A stretch of 64,000 nt of DNA from Beroe forskalii. Taxonomy: Eukaryota; Ctenophora; Nuda; Beroida; Beroidae. The stretch is taken from positions 310,001 through 374,000 of the forward strand of contig WFMF01000075.1 in NCBI GenBank assembly GCA_011033025.1, given 5' to 3'. Position 1 is the first letter of the stretch, and every line of letters starts with the position of its first letter. Position numbers and translations under genes: made by a program. Below are positions 24,001 through 39,000 of the stretch, piece by piece. Under the pieces are notes generated by a model. It did no database searches and was not told the DNA's origin. It worked only from the letters and a program-made list of their open reading frames with translations.

Positions 24001-27000
24001 TAGGTCCTGGCGTCCACCACTGCCAGCATCATCAGGTAGACCCCCGTGAGGAGGTCGGAGAACGAGAGGTTCAGGATGAGGAACCGTGTAGGGGTGAACC
24101 TGGGGGTAGGGGGGTAAGTAGGGGGTAAGTTGGGGGTTAACCTGGGGAGTAAGGGGTAAGTTGGGAGTGGACCTGGGGGGTAGGGGGTAAGTTGGGGGCG
24201 AACCTGGGGGAGGGGGTAAGTTGGGGGTTAACCTGGGGAGTAAGGGGTAAGTTGGGAGTGAACCTGAGGAGTAGGGGGTAAGTTGGGAGTTAACCTGGGG
24301 GAGGGGGTAAGTTGGGGGTTAACCTGGGGGAGGGGGTAAGTTGGGAGTGGACCTGGCTCTGGAGGTAGGGGGTAATTTGAAGGTGAACGGGGGGGGGGGG
24401 TTGGTAATTTGGGAGGGCAGATCAGTGGGCTTTACTAAAGAGAAGATGTTCTCTTTTAGTTTCATTGCTGGATTGTTGTATGGCGAAATTTTGTAATTTC
24501 ATTCAAATGAGGTGGATCCTCATGTCACATGTGGTAGTTGCAACTCATTGAATGAATTAAAATGAACTTAAATTAATGGAATCGTGAATCAATTTCACGT
24601 GTCAACAGACATGGAAATTGTAACATTGCAACCGCAGACGCCAAAAGGGTGCTTGCTAATTCTGCAAGCCAAGTTTATGATTATGTGGTGCCGTGCTTGA
24701 GATGTTCAGAAGTTCAGAGTTCAGACTGTAGGTTAGTAAGAGAATCGTGTGTGTGATGGATTCATGTCGTTCCAGGAGCTACGTGAACAGTAAGCAATAC
24801 TGCTTACTAAGCATGTCACATATAATATTCACTATTCAGCTATGAAAACAAACGGAACAAAGAATTGACAGAAGTTTGAAATGTAAAGAGCTATTAAAAT
24901 ATGATCTTAGAACTTTCACCTTGATGCAGTCAAACTATCTAGGTCTTTGATCAATATCAATCAATATCTTGAACTATTAAACGTTATAGAAAAAACTCAC
25001 TTCTTGGTTGAGACGAGAGTAACAAAGAAGAGGGAGAGGTTTCCAATAACAGCGAGACTGCAGACCGTCCAGACACCGATGCGGAGCACCCAGTTACCGA
25101 TGAGGTCCTCGCACGGGTTGAACTCGTCCGGTTCAGGGGTACAGTGTAGCTGAGAGGAGATAATGTCGAGATTTCTAGATGAGTATATCATGACAAAATA
25201 GTAAAAGCAAACAAATTTGGCTCATTCCAGAGCCTTTTCATAAGAAGACTGTCAAGGAACAAACAAGAGCTGAAAATGATTTACATCTCAATAACTTCAG
25301 TAAAATGTTCACCTCGTCAGGTACCGGCACGAGTGTCATTATGGTGGCGTTATCCCCGTTAATAGGTTCCAGCTCCTGGAAGTTGATCAGTTCAATAGAC
25401 CCACTGAACAACGCCTCGGAAGTAGATCCCCAGGAGGCGGTGATGAAAGGCACGGTCTCAGACACGTGATCAGCAGCAGCTGCCCGGTCCTGCCGACCAT
25501 GCCGTAGAGCTGTGGTGGTAGCGTAGAGGATGGAGGTGGTCGTCATGGTGGAGTGGGTGCTGGAGCTGAAAGGCAGGGTGGAAGGGTGTGTGGTGTCCCG
25601 GGCAACATCGTCAGGCCAAAACTTCCTAGTTACAGGTTCAGCGGTGATGAAGGAGGGAGTCGCGGCTTCGCTCTCTCCTTCTTAGGGAAAGGGGAGGGCG
25701 TTAGTTGGACCATGATTCTAGTAGGGCTAATCGTACCTAAATCCTTAATCCAAGAAGTTCGACTTGCCCTTTTTGAGAATTTTATAGGGTTAACTAAACA
25801 AGCTACTGCTTGCCCCTGTAACAACTCACACATTTCATACATATCAAGACTGGGTAGTATAAAGTTTGGTAACATATTGTCAAAATAACGGAGTCAAACC
25901 CTGTAACATGTGCTGAGATATTCAAGTTTGAAAAAAGCATTCAATGTTACAGGTGCACGAGTTACAGGTTCGATTTCAGCAGCCCATATCTCTTTTCCTG
26001 AGGTCGTTAGGATTATGCAACTTTTTTTAGACTGGGTAGTATAGGAATTATCTTTTAAAAGCTGATTTGTGATACATGTGGCAAATTATTATCACTCTGT
26101 TACAGGTGGATTAAAAGGCCATGTTGAAAATCAGATGCTAAAAATATGATATTTTGCCGCACCCAACATATAACTAATTGAGCTAGAAGGTTGAAATTTG
26201 CCAAATTGTTGATTTTTGTTACGTTTGAAGTGTCAATTCGAAAACTTTGTTCCTAACACCACTGTTACAGGTGCAGAAACCTTTCAAAAATGCCAATTAT
26301 TTCAATCCTTAATATTGGCTAGTAAGCTTGTAAATTGCCCAGTGTCATCCATTTATAGCAGATTTCAACCAAAAACATGTAATTGCATGAAAAACCGACT
26401 GTTGCAGGTTAATAACCTTGTTACAGGTGTTGAGGCTTCTTCATAGTTCCTCTTAGAATGCCTTTATTTCTGCCCCTGTAACAAATGTGAACAAAGCCAA
26501 AATTATCACACACTGTGCAGAAGGCTTTGTCTAATTGTCTTAAGCAATATTTTCGATTATAAACTTCGTTACAGGTGTAAATCATTTGTTTAAAGTTCGT
26601 GCAAATAATCCATTTAAGATTTTGCTTTCTTAATTGGAAATTGGCAATCAAGGGGTCAATTATAACAAAACTATCATGCAATTCACATGCCTATTATGTC
26701 GTTCTGATGTTACAGATGGTTAATGAATCCAAAAACCGTGTTACAGGTGCCAAAAACATCGCTAATATGAGGAATTTGGGTGTCACCTGTAACACTGTTC
26801 AAATATCTAAGAGCTAACTAGGCTGATTGAGTCATTATCTATCTAGGTCAATTTAACCACAATTTTAGCCACCCCTAACCTCTGTTACAGGTGCAAATGG
26901 CAAAGTTTCCATCGCAGGTGACGTTGATGATTTTTTATTACAAATACTAGGGTGTTCTATTCTTCCCATGACCTTGAGTAATATGTTTGTTAGGTCAGTA

Positions 27001-30000
27001 GAACACCTGTAACATGGGGTTTCAACAATATACAGCATGATTAACACGATATCTAATGATAAGGATGGGTTTTTAATTATAAAAACATAGATATGTAGAA
27101 ACAATGTCTTAACATCACTGGTCAAAATGAATGTCTAATGATTTTTTGCCAAATTTCGCACCTGTAACAAGGTTTTTTACTCAGAATGTTTTTTTGCAAT
27201 AATGAGTTGTCAAAACTAAGTTAATTATCAGCTTTTGACATTGTTTCAGCCACTTTAAAGAGGTGTTTTACTTACTCTAAATATGTTAAAGAAATTTCAC
27301 ACAGCACCTGTAACAGGGGTTGGGAATGGTTCTTGATACTGTTACTCACTTCATAGCTGTACAGAGTGCACATCTACCAAGTGGTTTCATCAAAATAACC
27401 TGTCAAGCTATCTTAAATGGTAGGGGAATTTAAGGGGGTTATCAGGCACCTGTAACAAGGGTTTTGGGCATCGCCTTTTACTTTAAGTAACAAATACTAT
27501 ATGGGCAAATCCACGAAAACGAGGAAAAATTTTGAAATTTGAAATCATCAGTCCAGCAAAAAGTTTTGACTTCAAATGAAAGCTAAGACTTTCCTCTAAA
27601 TGATGCAAAAACCGCATCAAAAATATTGAAAGACCTCGACGATTTGCGCGATTGAGTAAGGGCTACTTTTGGACAATGTTCAGCCCTCAATTAATGGCAT
27701 TTTTGAATTATCATAAAGAATGCTTATATTTGTAATCAAGGGAATAATTTTTGCTTAATAGTGGACTTTTGATCTAGTTTGATTCATATTTTAATATGAA
27801 AACTCGCTTTCTCTAACTATTTTGAAGTGACGTTAAAACTCTTTGGGGACAATTGATGTGTGCGTTACGTAACAAAATGATGCAAAAAGTTTTGTAAAAG
27901 CCTTAATTCATTTCCATTTATGCCGAAAACTCATTTTCAGCTGTTTTGGATACTTTTGGTCGTCATGGCACATGTGTGAAAGCTTAGACTGATCAAATTT
28001 AGACAATATGGCCTTGTGCGTTACGTAACGTTACGTAATGCACAAAACTTTTTCCAATTAATTTTCAATGAAAGAAACTGCAAGAAATAACCATTTCTAA
28101 TCAGAAAATTCTGTAATAACTTACAGATAAGGAATGTAAAGTAAATTTGAACTTAGAAAAGAATTACAAAGAAAAAGTTAGTATTTAGTCATTCAATCCC
28201 ACATACATTAGAAAATCAAAGCATAAATCGATAAATTTTCTTTTTCTAGAACCTAAATGCTATCAAAAATGTATTCAGGGGTATAAGATATCAATGCCCT
28301 TGAGGAATTGTGCTTTAATGGCCTCAAAAAGTGATTTTCTCAAAAATTTGCCACTTTGTGACACATGAAAAAACATCTTTTTCTACTAGCAAACTCGAAA
28401 ATCGTTGAATTTGGCCCTCTCACGATAGGAATCGGCCGTTATTCATCTTGGAAAGTTGCTGGGTGATACCAAGAGTTATCTTAACCCTGTCAGAAATGAA
28501 ATATTCTAAGTATGACAGTAAAATCATAGAAAATTGATCCATTTTTTTGCTACACTTTTGATGGCCTAATATGGGACTGAAATTGATAGAACCACCAGGA
28601 TTTTTTTAGATTGAGGACCTTGATTGCTCCTGCATCTAATTGAGGTCTTACTATGTCAATAGAACAGTATAAAATAGGTCTATTCACAGTGAGGAAAATT
28701 TGTGCATTACGTAACAGGCAATTTGTGCATTACGTAACAAATTATGTGAGCCTGGTAAAAAGAAAATGGAGTGCATCAACCAATAAAAGCATTGTTAAAC
28801 TTAAAGTTTATATATTCTTCTATCATTAGAAACTAGTGTGAACTCCCCATTCGCTCACATGGAACTGACTTTTTGTGATCAAATTCTGTCAATTGATTTT
28901 ATTAGATCCAGTCCTGTGCGTTACGTAACATTTTTTGATGGCTTGTGTAAAATTTTCTTTGCAACCAATTCTCATTCAAAACATCAAATAGGCTCAACGA
29001 ATGTTTGAAGTTTGTCTCTAAAGCAAGGAATAGTGCTGTGATGACTTCAATTTGGCTGCCTTGACCTTTGAATCCTCAAAATCGAGTAAAAGTGTGCGTT
29101 ACGTAACGTGGATTTGGACATATATATTAATGCACTATCTGGAGTGAGCTGTTCCACCTGTAACAGAGGGTTTCATATCACCACACTGACCATAGACCAT
29201 CCATCAAGTAATAAACTACATATTGGTTTAATTCCGTATGTTTCAGTACACTAGTGACCCTGTAACATTGAATTTATAGTGATATGGTGTGAAAAAACAG
29301 GACTCATTTGCAGAGATAGGGGCAAGTCGAACTTCTCTTTGACCATCAGGCAAGAAGGTATTATGCTCCAGATATTAAACACGCTTGATGCATCGCTTAG
29401 ATTCTTAGAATTTATTGCAGGAGGAAAATCCGAGAACGTGCTGCAAGAGTATAAGCTCATGCGTAGATTGCAACATAATAACTTATCTTCAAAACTACAA
29501 GAATCCTCAGAATGGGCTAACTAAGATGAGCTCGAGTCAAGTAACAAGTTATATCGTGACCAATATCAAGATCGCCATTAAACGTTCTAAGTTTTAGAGT
29601 TAACTGGTAAAAAGAAATGGTTGTAGAACACGAACCATCCAAATAGAGAGTCTCGACAGCTGAGAGGCCCACGTGAGATAGCTCCTCCAGGTCGTTATAC
29701 GCCAGGTCTAAGTACTTCAACACTCCGTCTAACCCTGTCAGTGTCTCGTTTGAGATGGTGGCGATCTTGTTGTTTGCCAGTTTGAGGGTAGCCACGAGCG
29801 TCTTGTCGAGGAAGTGCTCCGGTAGGTCCCGGATGTTGTTGCTGCTCAGGTCGAGGAAGGTGAGACGGGAGTTGGTGTTCAGGTGTATCCCGTGGAGAGA
29901 GGGCAGCTTGTTGCCTTTGAGTTGGAGCCGGTCCAACATGGGCAAGGCCTCCATCACGCCCTCCTCAATGCTCTCTATCTTGTTATAGCTCACGTCACTG

Positions 30001-33000
30001 GAAATGGGTGATCAATTAGTGTATTTGAAAAGCACTAATTTTCAGCAGTTTCGCAACAAAAAATTGTCCAAAATGCGCGTCGTTGCTAGCAGTTGCGGTA
30101 GTAATGCATTAGGATCGCGGCAGAAGTACTATCGCGGCAAGAGCAAGGAAAAGAGCAAGAAATAAATGCGGTGCAGGATATATTAGGTAAATTTCACGAG
30201 AGAGTGGCTAATACTCACAGGTCTCGTATGTTAGTGTTGGGGGAGAAGTGAGCAGAGTTGAGTTGGTATATCTGGTTATCAGATAAGTAGAGCAGGAGAA
30301 GGGATGCTGGGAAGAGAGGGATCTCCTTCAACTTGTTGCTTGATAAGTCCCTGAAATGAAACCGTTATACGAGGGTCTGATTAGTGTAATAATACGGTGA
30401 GTAATAATGTCGAGCCCCGAAGGAGCGAGCCATTATTTCGAACCGAACATGTCCAAAGAAGATTTGTTACGAAAACCACTCGAGTTTTTAGCAGTTTTGC
30501 AAGAAAACTTAACCAAATATATACGTACTCGTTAGCTGTTGCAGTATTACTTAGGTAATATTGATTTCATGGGAAATGGGAATCAACCTTTCATTGCATT
30601 GGTAAAATCGCAGCTCTGGCATAGAATTCTATTTTCTTAGAATTTCCCATCCTTCATTTTGCGTCAAATCTCCCACGAATTCACTAGTCATACCATTGAT
30701 GTTGAAGCCACATATGAACCCTCGTAGAAATGAGAATAAAACACTATAATATGAGAACTTGTCATTTAACTTTGAAATGACCCTGTGCGATTCCCGCTGA
30801 ATATATAACTCGCACACATAAAACAGACAGTGGGAACTCTTTATTTCAGGGTACTTGAGTGTTGGTTAAGCTCGAATAGTCCACGGGGGGAAAGACCGAC
30901 AAGTGCGGTAGTTTTAACTCGATTATACTTTATGGATTTCACACGTTTTTAACACTACTCTGCTCGAAAAGCTGCTGACTTGTCAAAAAGACCGAACAAC
31001 GGTCGGGAATCTTTCGAATGTTTAGGGTGGCCGAGTGGTGACGATTTGCCATGCTGTGGGTAACAATAATCAGTACGCACAGCGAAGCCATTGCGGAGCG
31101 GTTAGGTAGACGTTGAGGCAGCCTTTGTGAGACTGTGGGAAGCCTGACAGAAACACTGCAGAGTGCTGCCAGCTATCCTCATGGCATACCTATTGTTCCC
31201 TCATGATGCAGTGGCTATAGTATGTTCGTTAACCATGGAGTACATGGGCGGAAAATATGTCTTTCTGTACCAATAGCTGTCTTAATGAGTCCTTACATCA
31301 CTTAACTAGCTGTACAGTATTGTCTGTAGAGATGACAACAGATGCTGCAACAGATTCAGATGATGGGACTCTTACCTCTCGTGGGTACATGAGGGTAGGT
31401 ACGTGACTGTTCAATCTCTAATTGATTGAGGAGATACCATGAAACCATTGAAAAATGCTTAATATATAATCCTGATACTTGGAACTCAGAAGCCTTTATG
31501 ACTTCATGGCTGCAGCGAGTGATTATTGATTAATTGCGAGAGATACTCGGTATCAGGTACTTGGGTACACTGTACAGCAACAGAGCTATGTTATTCTCGA
31601 GAGCAACTGTTTTCGTAACTTAGTAACTTGTCATGTCGACGTTTGATAGGAATGTGATGTACGGGCATGAACCTCGCATCATGACTAGAAGGGTCGTCAC
31701 ATTATTGACGATCTCCTGGAGATACTGTAATATACCCCAGAAAGTGGTGATTATACTCACAGTTCGTAGAGAGACTCCATGGCTCGGAGGGAGGGTGGGA
31801 AGTGTTCTATCCGGTTGTGAGTCAGGTACAGGGTCTGCAGGTGAGTCAGCTCAGACAGGCTGGTGCCGGGGATGTCCGTTAACAGGTTGTGACTCATGTC
31901 CCTAGGGAAGAGAGGAGTGAGAGGTTGGGAGGAGTGGGTTTAAGAGTGAAGAGAATTTGGAGGGTACCTATAGAAGGAGATTTGCGTTGGACTGATAACA
32001 ATTCATATTCCCAAAAGTTTGAGTATCTGAGGTAGCACCGTAACCGGTCAGATGTATCACTGACACCAGTCAGACGCATCACTGACACCAGTCAGACGTA
32101 TCACTGACACCAGTCAGCCGTATCACTGACATCAGTTAGACATATCACTGACACCAGTCAGACGCATCACTGACACCAGTCAGACGCATCACTGACACCA
32201 GTCAGCCATACCACTGACACCAGTTGGACATAACACTGGCACCAGTCAGGCGTATCACTGACACAAGTCAGACGCATCACTGACACCAGTCAGACGTATC
32301 ACTGACACCAGTCAGACGCATCACTGACACCAGTCAGACGCATCACTGACACCAGTCAGACGTATCTCTGACACCAGTCAGACGTATCACTGACACCAGT
32401 CAGACGCATCACTGACACCAGTCAGACGTATCACTGACACCAGTCAGACGCATCACTGACACCAGTCAGACGTATCTCTGACACCAGTCAGACGTATCTC
32501 TGACACCAGTCAGACGTATCTCTGACACCAGTCAGACGTATCTCTGACACCAGTCAGATGTATCACTGACACCAGTCAGACGCATCACTGACACCAGTCA
32601 GACGTATCTCTGACACCAGTCAGACGTATCTCTGACACCAGTCAGACGTATCACTGACACCAGTCAGACGTATCACTGACACCAGTCAGCCGTATCACTG
32701 ACACCAGTTAGACGTATCACTGCCACCAGTCAGGCCGATCACTGACACCAGTTAGGCGTACCACTGACACCAGTCAGCCGTATCACTGACACCAGTTAGA
32801 CGCATCACTGACACCAGTCAGCCATACCACTGACACCAGTTAGACGTATCACTGGCACCAGTCAGGCGTATCACTGACACCAGTCAGACGCATCACTGGC
32901 ACCAGTCAGACGTATCACTGACACCAGTTAGACGTATCACTGACACCAGTTAGACTTATCAATGACACCAGTCAGGCGTATCACTGACACCAGTCAGGTG

Positions 33001-36000
33001 TATCAGTGTATCAATGACACCAGTCAGGCCTATCACTGACACCAGTCAGACGTGTCACTGACACCAGTCAGACGTATCACTGACACCAGTCAGCCGTATC
33101 ACTGACATCAGTTAGACATATCACTGGCACCAGTCAGCCATACCACTGAAACCAGTTAGACGTATCACTGACACCAGTTAGACGTATCACTGACACCAGT
33201 CAGGCGTATCACTGACACCAGTCAGGCGTATCACTGCCACCAGTCAGGCCGATCACTGACACCAGTTAGGCGTATCACTGACATCAGACAGACGTATCAC
33301 TGACACCAGTTAGACGTATCACTGAAACCAGTTAGACGTATCACTGACACCAGTCAGGCGTATCACGGACACCAGTCAGGCGTATCACTGACACCAGTCA
33401 GGCCAGGTAGCGCAGTGGTTAGGGCGTCGTACTTTCAATCGCGAGGTTGGTGGTTCGATTCCCGGCCTTGCCTACCGTGCTAAGGGTGAGAACTCTCACC
33501 TAAGCAGCCACACGGTTCACTCAGCCGAGCGTACAGGAAACTGTGCGGGAGGGTTAAACGAGGAGCTGCCCATGGCAGCGAAGTCTCGGGCGAAGAAAGT
33601 ATGGATTACATTTCCTTAACCGTCACTGGCCTGTTTACTTGAATCCTTCGATTCCTGTCATTGGCTGTTACAGCTGTTGGAATAGAAGTAAAACCTTCGA
33701 AATAAAAAAAAGTATCACTGACACAAGTTAGGCGTATCACTGACATCAGTCAGACGTATCACTGACACCAGTCAGACGTATCACTGACACCAGTCAGACG
33801 TATCACTGACACCAGTCAGACGTATCTCTGACACCAGTCAGACGTAACACTGACACCAGTTAGACGTATCACGGACACCAGTTAGACGTGTCACTGACAC
33901 CTGTCAGATGTATCACTGACACCAGTTAGACGTGTCACTGGCACCAGTCAGCCATACCACTGAAACCAGTTAGACGTATCAATGACACCAGTTAGACGTA
34001 TCACTGACACCAGTCAGGCGTATCACTGACACCAGTCAGGCGTATCACTGCCACCAGTCAGGCCGATCACTGACACCAGTCAGCCATACAACTAACACTA
34101 GTCATCCATACCACTGACACTAGTTAGACGTATCACTGACACCAGTCAGCCATACTAATGACACCAGTTGGCCATAACACTGACACCAGGCAGACGTATT
34201 TGTCATTCAGAGTCATTGAGAGCATTGATGAAAGTCAGCCATACCATTGACACTATATTCTGGCATACAAATACAGTCTAACATGGAACTGGCGATGTAG
34301 CTTGTACACCTGACTAGTTACAATCAAATGTATTAAAACAGGGAACAGGGCCTATAGAGACCTATCATTAAACGGGATTGTAAAGTGGAAAGTACTTACA
34401 ATTTCACCAGGTTCTTGAGAGTGGAGAAGCAGTCCGCTGGAAGGGAAATCAGCTCGTTTCTTGACAGGAGTCTGGGAAAGAGGCCGTGAATCCAATACTC
34501 AAATTCAGAAATACCTTTGAATTTATGACGATTGAATTCCATTCCTAAAGGCTAAAATTAACAGAGGATATGATCACAGCTTTTTATAAAAAGTACTTAC
34601 AAGGAGTATATATGGGGAAAAGGCAAAAAGTCTTCTTTTCGTAGGAATTCGATTTTGTTCTGGGTGAGCACTCTGAAATATAATATTTTTCATTTAAAAA
34701 ATAATGTTCATTCCCTTTACTTCTACGTTGGTAGTAATTATGATTTCATTGATTGCACAAATTTAAATTCCCCAAAATTATCTTTTTCATGGTTAGCAAC
34801 TCAGACGAGAAGATAGTGTATCGGAAAATCGTTAATAACATCCGTGATTTGAGCAACCGATTCTATTAAAAGCACAATAATATCATATCTTCCCATGACA
34901 TACTACTTACCGGAGAATTCTCACAGTCTTTAAACTGCAATTTTAAGGATAGATTCTAGGAAAGGCGCACGTTATTACACCTTTGCGATGAAATCCGCAA
35001 AGGAAGTGAGTTTATAGCATGTTTGTTTTGATTTTATTTCTTACCTTATACCTATTACGTTTTTAATTATTTAGGAAGTTGCACAGAAATAGTTCATATT
35101 TATGTTCGATCTGCATCTAAGTTTTATTTATGTAATCTTTAAGCAAGTTTTACTGGAATGATTTTACATAAATACATATTAATTGATCTTGCATATTTAC
35201 GTTGTATATGAATGCACGATGCATATGAATGCACATATAATGGTTCATATTATGTTGCCCTTTCCTAACCCTGAGATATGGACTGGTCGGACTACAGCAC
35301 TTCTGTACTGTAGTTCATAGATTAAAATATTATGGTGGGACCAAAATTGTTTGGGTTTTCGTGGCGCATATGCAAATAAATGCGATTAAAAGTAATGATC
35401 TTTGAATCGTAACGCTGGATTGGCAGTGAAATGTTTCCGCAAAGAATATTTTGATGAATAACAAATATACAAAAACATGAACGCATCATGTATTTTGTCC
35501 ACTGATTTTTGCCAGCGCTTCGATTTAAGTCCCTATTCTGAGAATAATTTAAGTTTATAGCATGATAATTTTGTTTCTTATTCCTTGCCTAATAAAAATC
35601 ATCATATTAATAATAGTTCATATTTATCCTGGATATGCGTCCAAATTCTAAAAGTCTTGAGTATGTGTTTGAGAATAAGCGTGGAGGAAATATCAGACAG
35701 TTTAATATCGTTTAGTTATCCTTGAAGCCTGCATAATGCATATCTATCAATTAAGATAATAGAATAAACTGCCACATGTTAATAATTAACATGTTAGTAT
35801 AGTTAAAACTGACTATTTGGCTCGCAGCACCTTTTCTCAGAATTTGTATGAGTTTGCCATGTGAACCTGATTTCTCAAACAGAATTTAGATCGACCCTCA
35901 GTGAGCAGTCAGAAGTTAGATTAAAATGTTCTCCCAAAACTACGAGCACACTCTGGATTATTCAGCCATCTCACAGCCTCACTCCCACCACCTTCAAACC

Positions 36001-39000
36001 ATCATAAAGTTGGTTATTGAATTCATATCTTGATGGTTAGAAAGCTTAGCTGTTCGCACTGCTAACTACTTCCTAATAAATGAATAAGGAGGAACTTTAC
36101 TTACAGAATCTTGATAGCAGTCGTCGGGTGGGTTGATGGGATGACAGGGAAGGATTTTATCTTGTTGTACGCCAGGGTACTGAAACATTTCCAAATATCT
36201 TTCAAATTCGTTAGACTTAATTGACTCTGAACCAGTGGTAAAGAAGTAGTAAAATATCAAATTATTTCGATGTACATGACGTAATAATAATCTTGATACT
36301 ACTTAAAGACTAACCAATTCTCCAGTTTCTCGTATTTCAGAACCTCGTCGAAGCGTTCCAGCTTGTTCTTTTCTATCGATCTAGGGATGATGCATACTTA
36401 TAAGAAGAAAATACCCGCAGTTTTGTAGATTTATAGAAAACACTCTGACGTTTTCATTGATGTTTGCAATTTATAGACACTTGCCTGATCGGGGCCATAT
36501 TGGTTAAATCCTTCGGGTTGCACCCTCAGGAAGTATCCCAAAATTGACCCGAAATGCATAAGGCATGTGTCTACTAAGTGTAAGTAGGTTATACTTTTAT
36601 ACTGTTAAAGTACAAGGCCCTGTATACCAACGGCCCGACCCAGGTAGTTATAACGTAAGCCCAGCCTGTTACTTGATCCGTCGATTATTTCTAAGTTTTC
36701 TATTTTCAGACGAATCATACTTTTACCGAACACAGACATTTGATTCATGGATTATATTACTGGATCTAGTAGCCCGATAACCTAAGATGGAGTCATAGAT
36801 ATGATTGTTCGATTGCTTATTATTGTGGTAAATAAAGGCTGCAGACTATAAAATAATAAATAAAGTAATAAATAAAATAATAAATAAAATAATAAATAAA
36901 ATAATAAATAAAATAATAAATAAAATAATAAATAAAATAATAAACAAAAAATAAATAAATAAAAAAATAAATAAAAAAATAAAATAAAAAATAAAATAAA
37001 AATAAAATAATAAATAAAATAATAAATAAAATAATAAATAAAATAATAAATAAAATAAAATAAAATAATAAATAAAATAATAAATAAAATAATAAATAAA
37101 ATAATAAATAAAATAATAAATAAAATAATAAATAAAATAATAAATAAAATAATAAATAAAATAATAAATAAAATAATAAATAAAATAATAAATAAAATAA
37201 TAAATAAAATAATAAATAAAATAATAAATAAAAAATAAATAAATAAAAATAATAAATAAAAAATAATAAATAAAATAATAAATAAAATAATAAATAAAAT
37301 AATAAATAAAATAATAAATAAAATAATAAATAAAATAATAAATAAAATAATAAATAAAATAATAAATAAAATAATAAATAAAATAATAAATAAAATAATA
37401 AATAAAATAATAAATAAAATAATAAATAAAATAATAAATAAAATAATAAATAAAATAATAAATAAAATAATAAATAAAATAATAAATAAAATAATAAATA
37501 AAATAATAAATAAAAATAATAAATAAAATAATAAATAAAATAATAAATAAAATAATAAATAAAATAATAAATAAAATAATAAATAAAATAATAAATAAAA
37601 TAATAAATAAAATAATAAATAAAATAATAAATAAAATAATAAATAAAATAATAAATAAAATAATAAATAAAATAATAAATAAAATAATAAATAAAATAAT
37701 AAATAAAATAATAAATAAAATAATAAATAAAAATAATAAATAAAATAATAAATAAAATAATAAATAAAATAATAAATAAAATAATAAATAAAAAATAATC
37801 AAATAAAATAATAAATAAAATAATAAATAAAATAATAAATAAAATAATAAATAAAATAATAAATAAAAATAATAAATAAAATAATAAATAAAATAATAAA
37901 TATAAAATAATAAATAAAATAATAAATAAAATAATAAATAAAATAATAAATAAAATAATAAATAAAATAATAAATAAAATAATAAATAAAATAATAAATA
38001 AAATAATAAATAAAATAATAAATAAAATAATAAATAAAATAATAAATAAAATAATAAATAAAATAATAAATAAAATAATAAATCTCGGGAGTTTTGATTG
38101 CCATTAGCACTACCTGTATGATTTTATCTCAGACATTAGAACCTTACTATCTCACAAATTGTAAGCCTGTAAGATTCTAATGCTATACGGTCAAATCATA
38201 TTATGAATATAATATGAATATTGAATAGTTGATAGTAAGTCTGGAGAGCCATGCGAATACGTTGACACCAACAGCTCCAAAGATCCGTATTGACGTCTGA
38301 TTTACGTTGACAATAGATGATATTATGTACGAGGCGATAATAACCTCCAACATTTTCATCAAAATCTCATTCACGTTCGACCCATGAGTATTGAAGCAAC
38401 ATGCTCAAAGCATAGCAATATCATGGCTCATGAGTGATTGTGCAGTGCCTGTTGTTCTACGTTCGTATCCTACTTTGGTATGGCCATTGTGACATAGCTT
38501 TGTAACAGACCTCTTTACCTTAAATTCAGTTTGAAGAGTGAAAACTGTCTCACAGGGTTTATTAATTAGCAATCAGCACTAATAAATTTGGTTGTAGCTT
38601 ATTTTCAATGCAGGTCAACTATGATATACTATGCTCTCTCAGGATTTGCTTATTGTACACACGCAGATCAATCACATGTACACAAACATGAATCAGTATC
38701 AGAAACAGGCCAGGGATCTCACTTCACTCACGAAAAGGTAAACATCATTAACACTCATTTATCTTGGGGGCTAGTATTTCCAGATTAGGCACGCCTGGTA
38801 ACTCAGTGATGGTGCAACTAGCTACAAGAACACTTATCAGTGTATTATTTTAACTTTCATTATATTTATATCAGAATTATTAAGGAACATCCCAGCTGTT
38901 GCACAAAGTTTCCATTAATTAACTAACTAGGCTCCCAGACATGACTTAATTTCTCAATCAAAATCACATACTAGAGTACAAGCATTTTGATTGCACTCAA

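Noticed and set aside
25553..25888. 111-codon plus ORF beginning MGAGAERQGG
   Set aside because: Overlaps the LGR hinge exon on the other strand at its start and lacks any domain or splice support.
33402..33475. A true tRNA gene at the head of the SINE
   Set aside because: A and B boxes are present, but the cloverleaf is imperfect and it is fused to a SINE body with an A-tail.
32040..34200. Regular repeats with a similar look to a CRISPR array
   Set aside because: No unique spacers; the units are directly tandem with point variants. The organism is an animal.
36846..38110. Very long minus-strand ORFs (318 and 103 codons) of Phe/Ile/Leu/Tyr
   Set aside because: They are translations of a pure 12-bp satellite; the period is a multiple of three and lacks stops. 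The minus strand here is an LGR intron.
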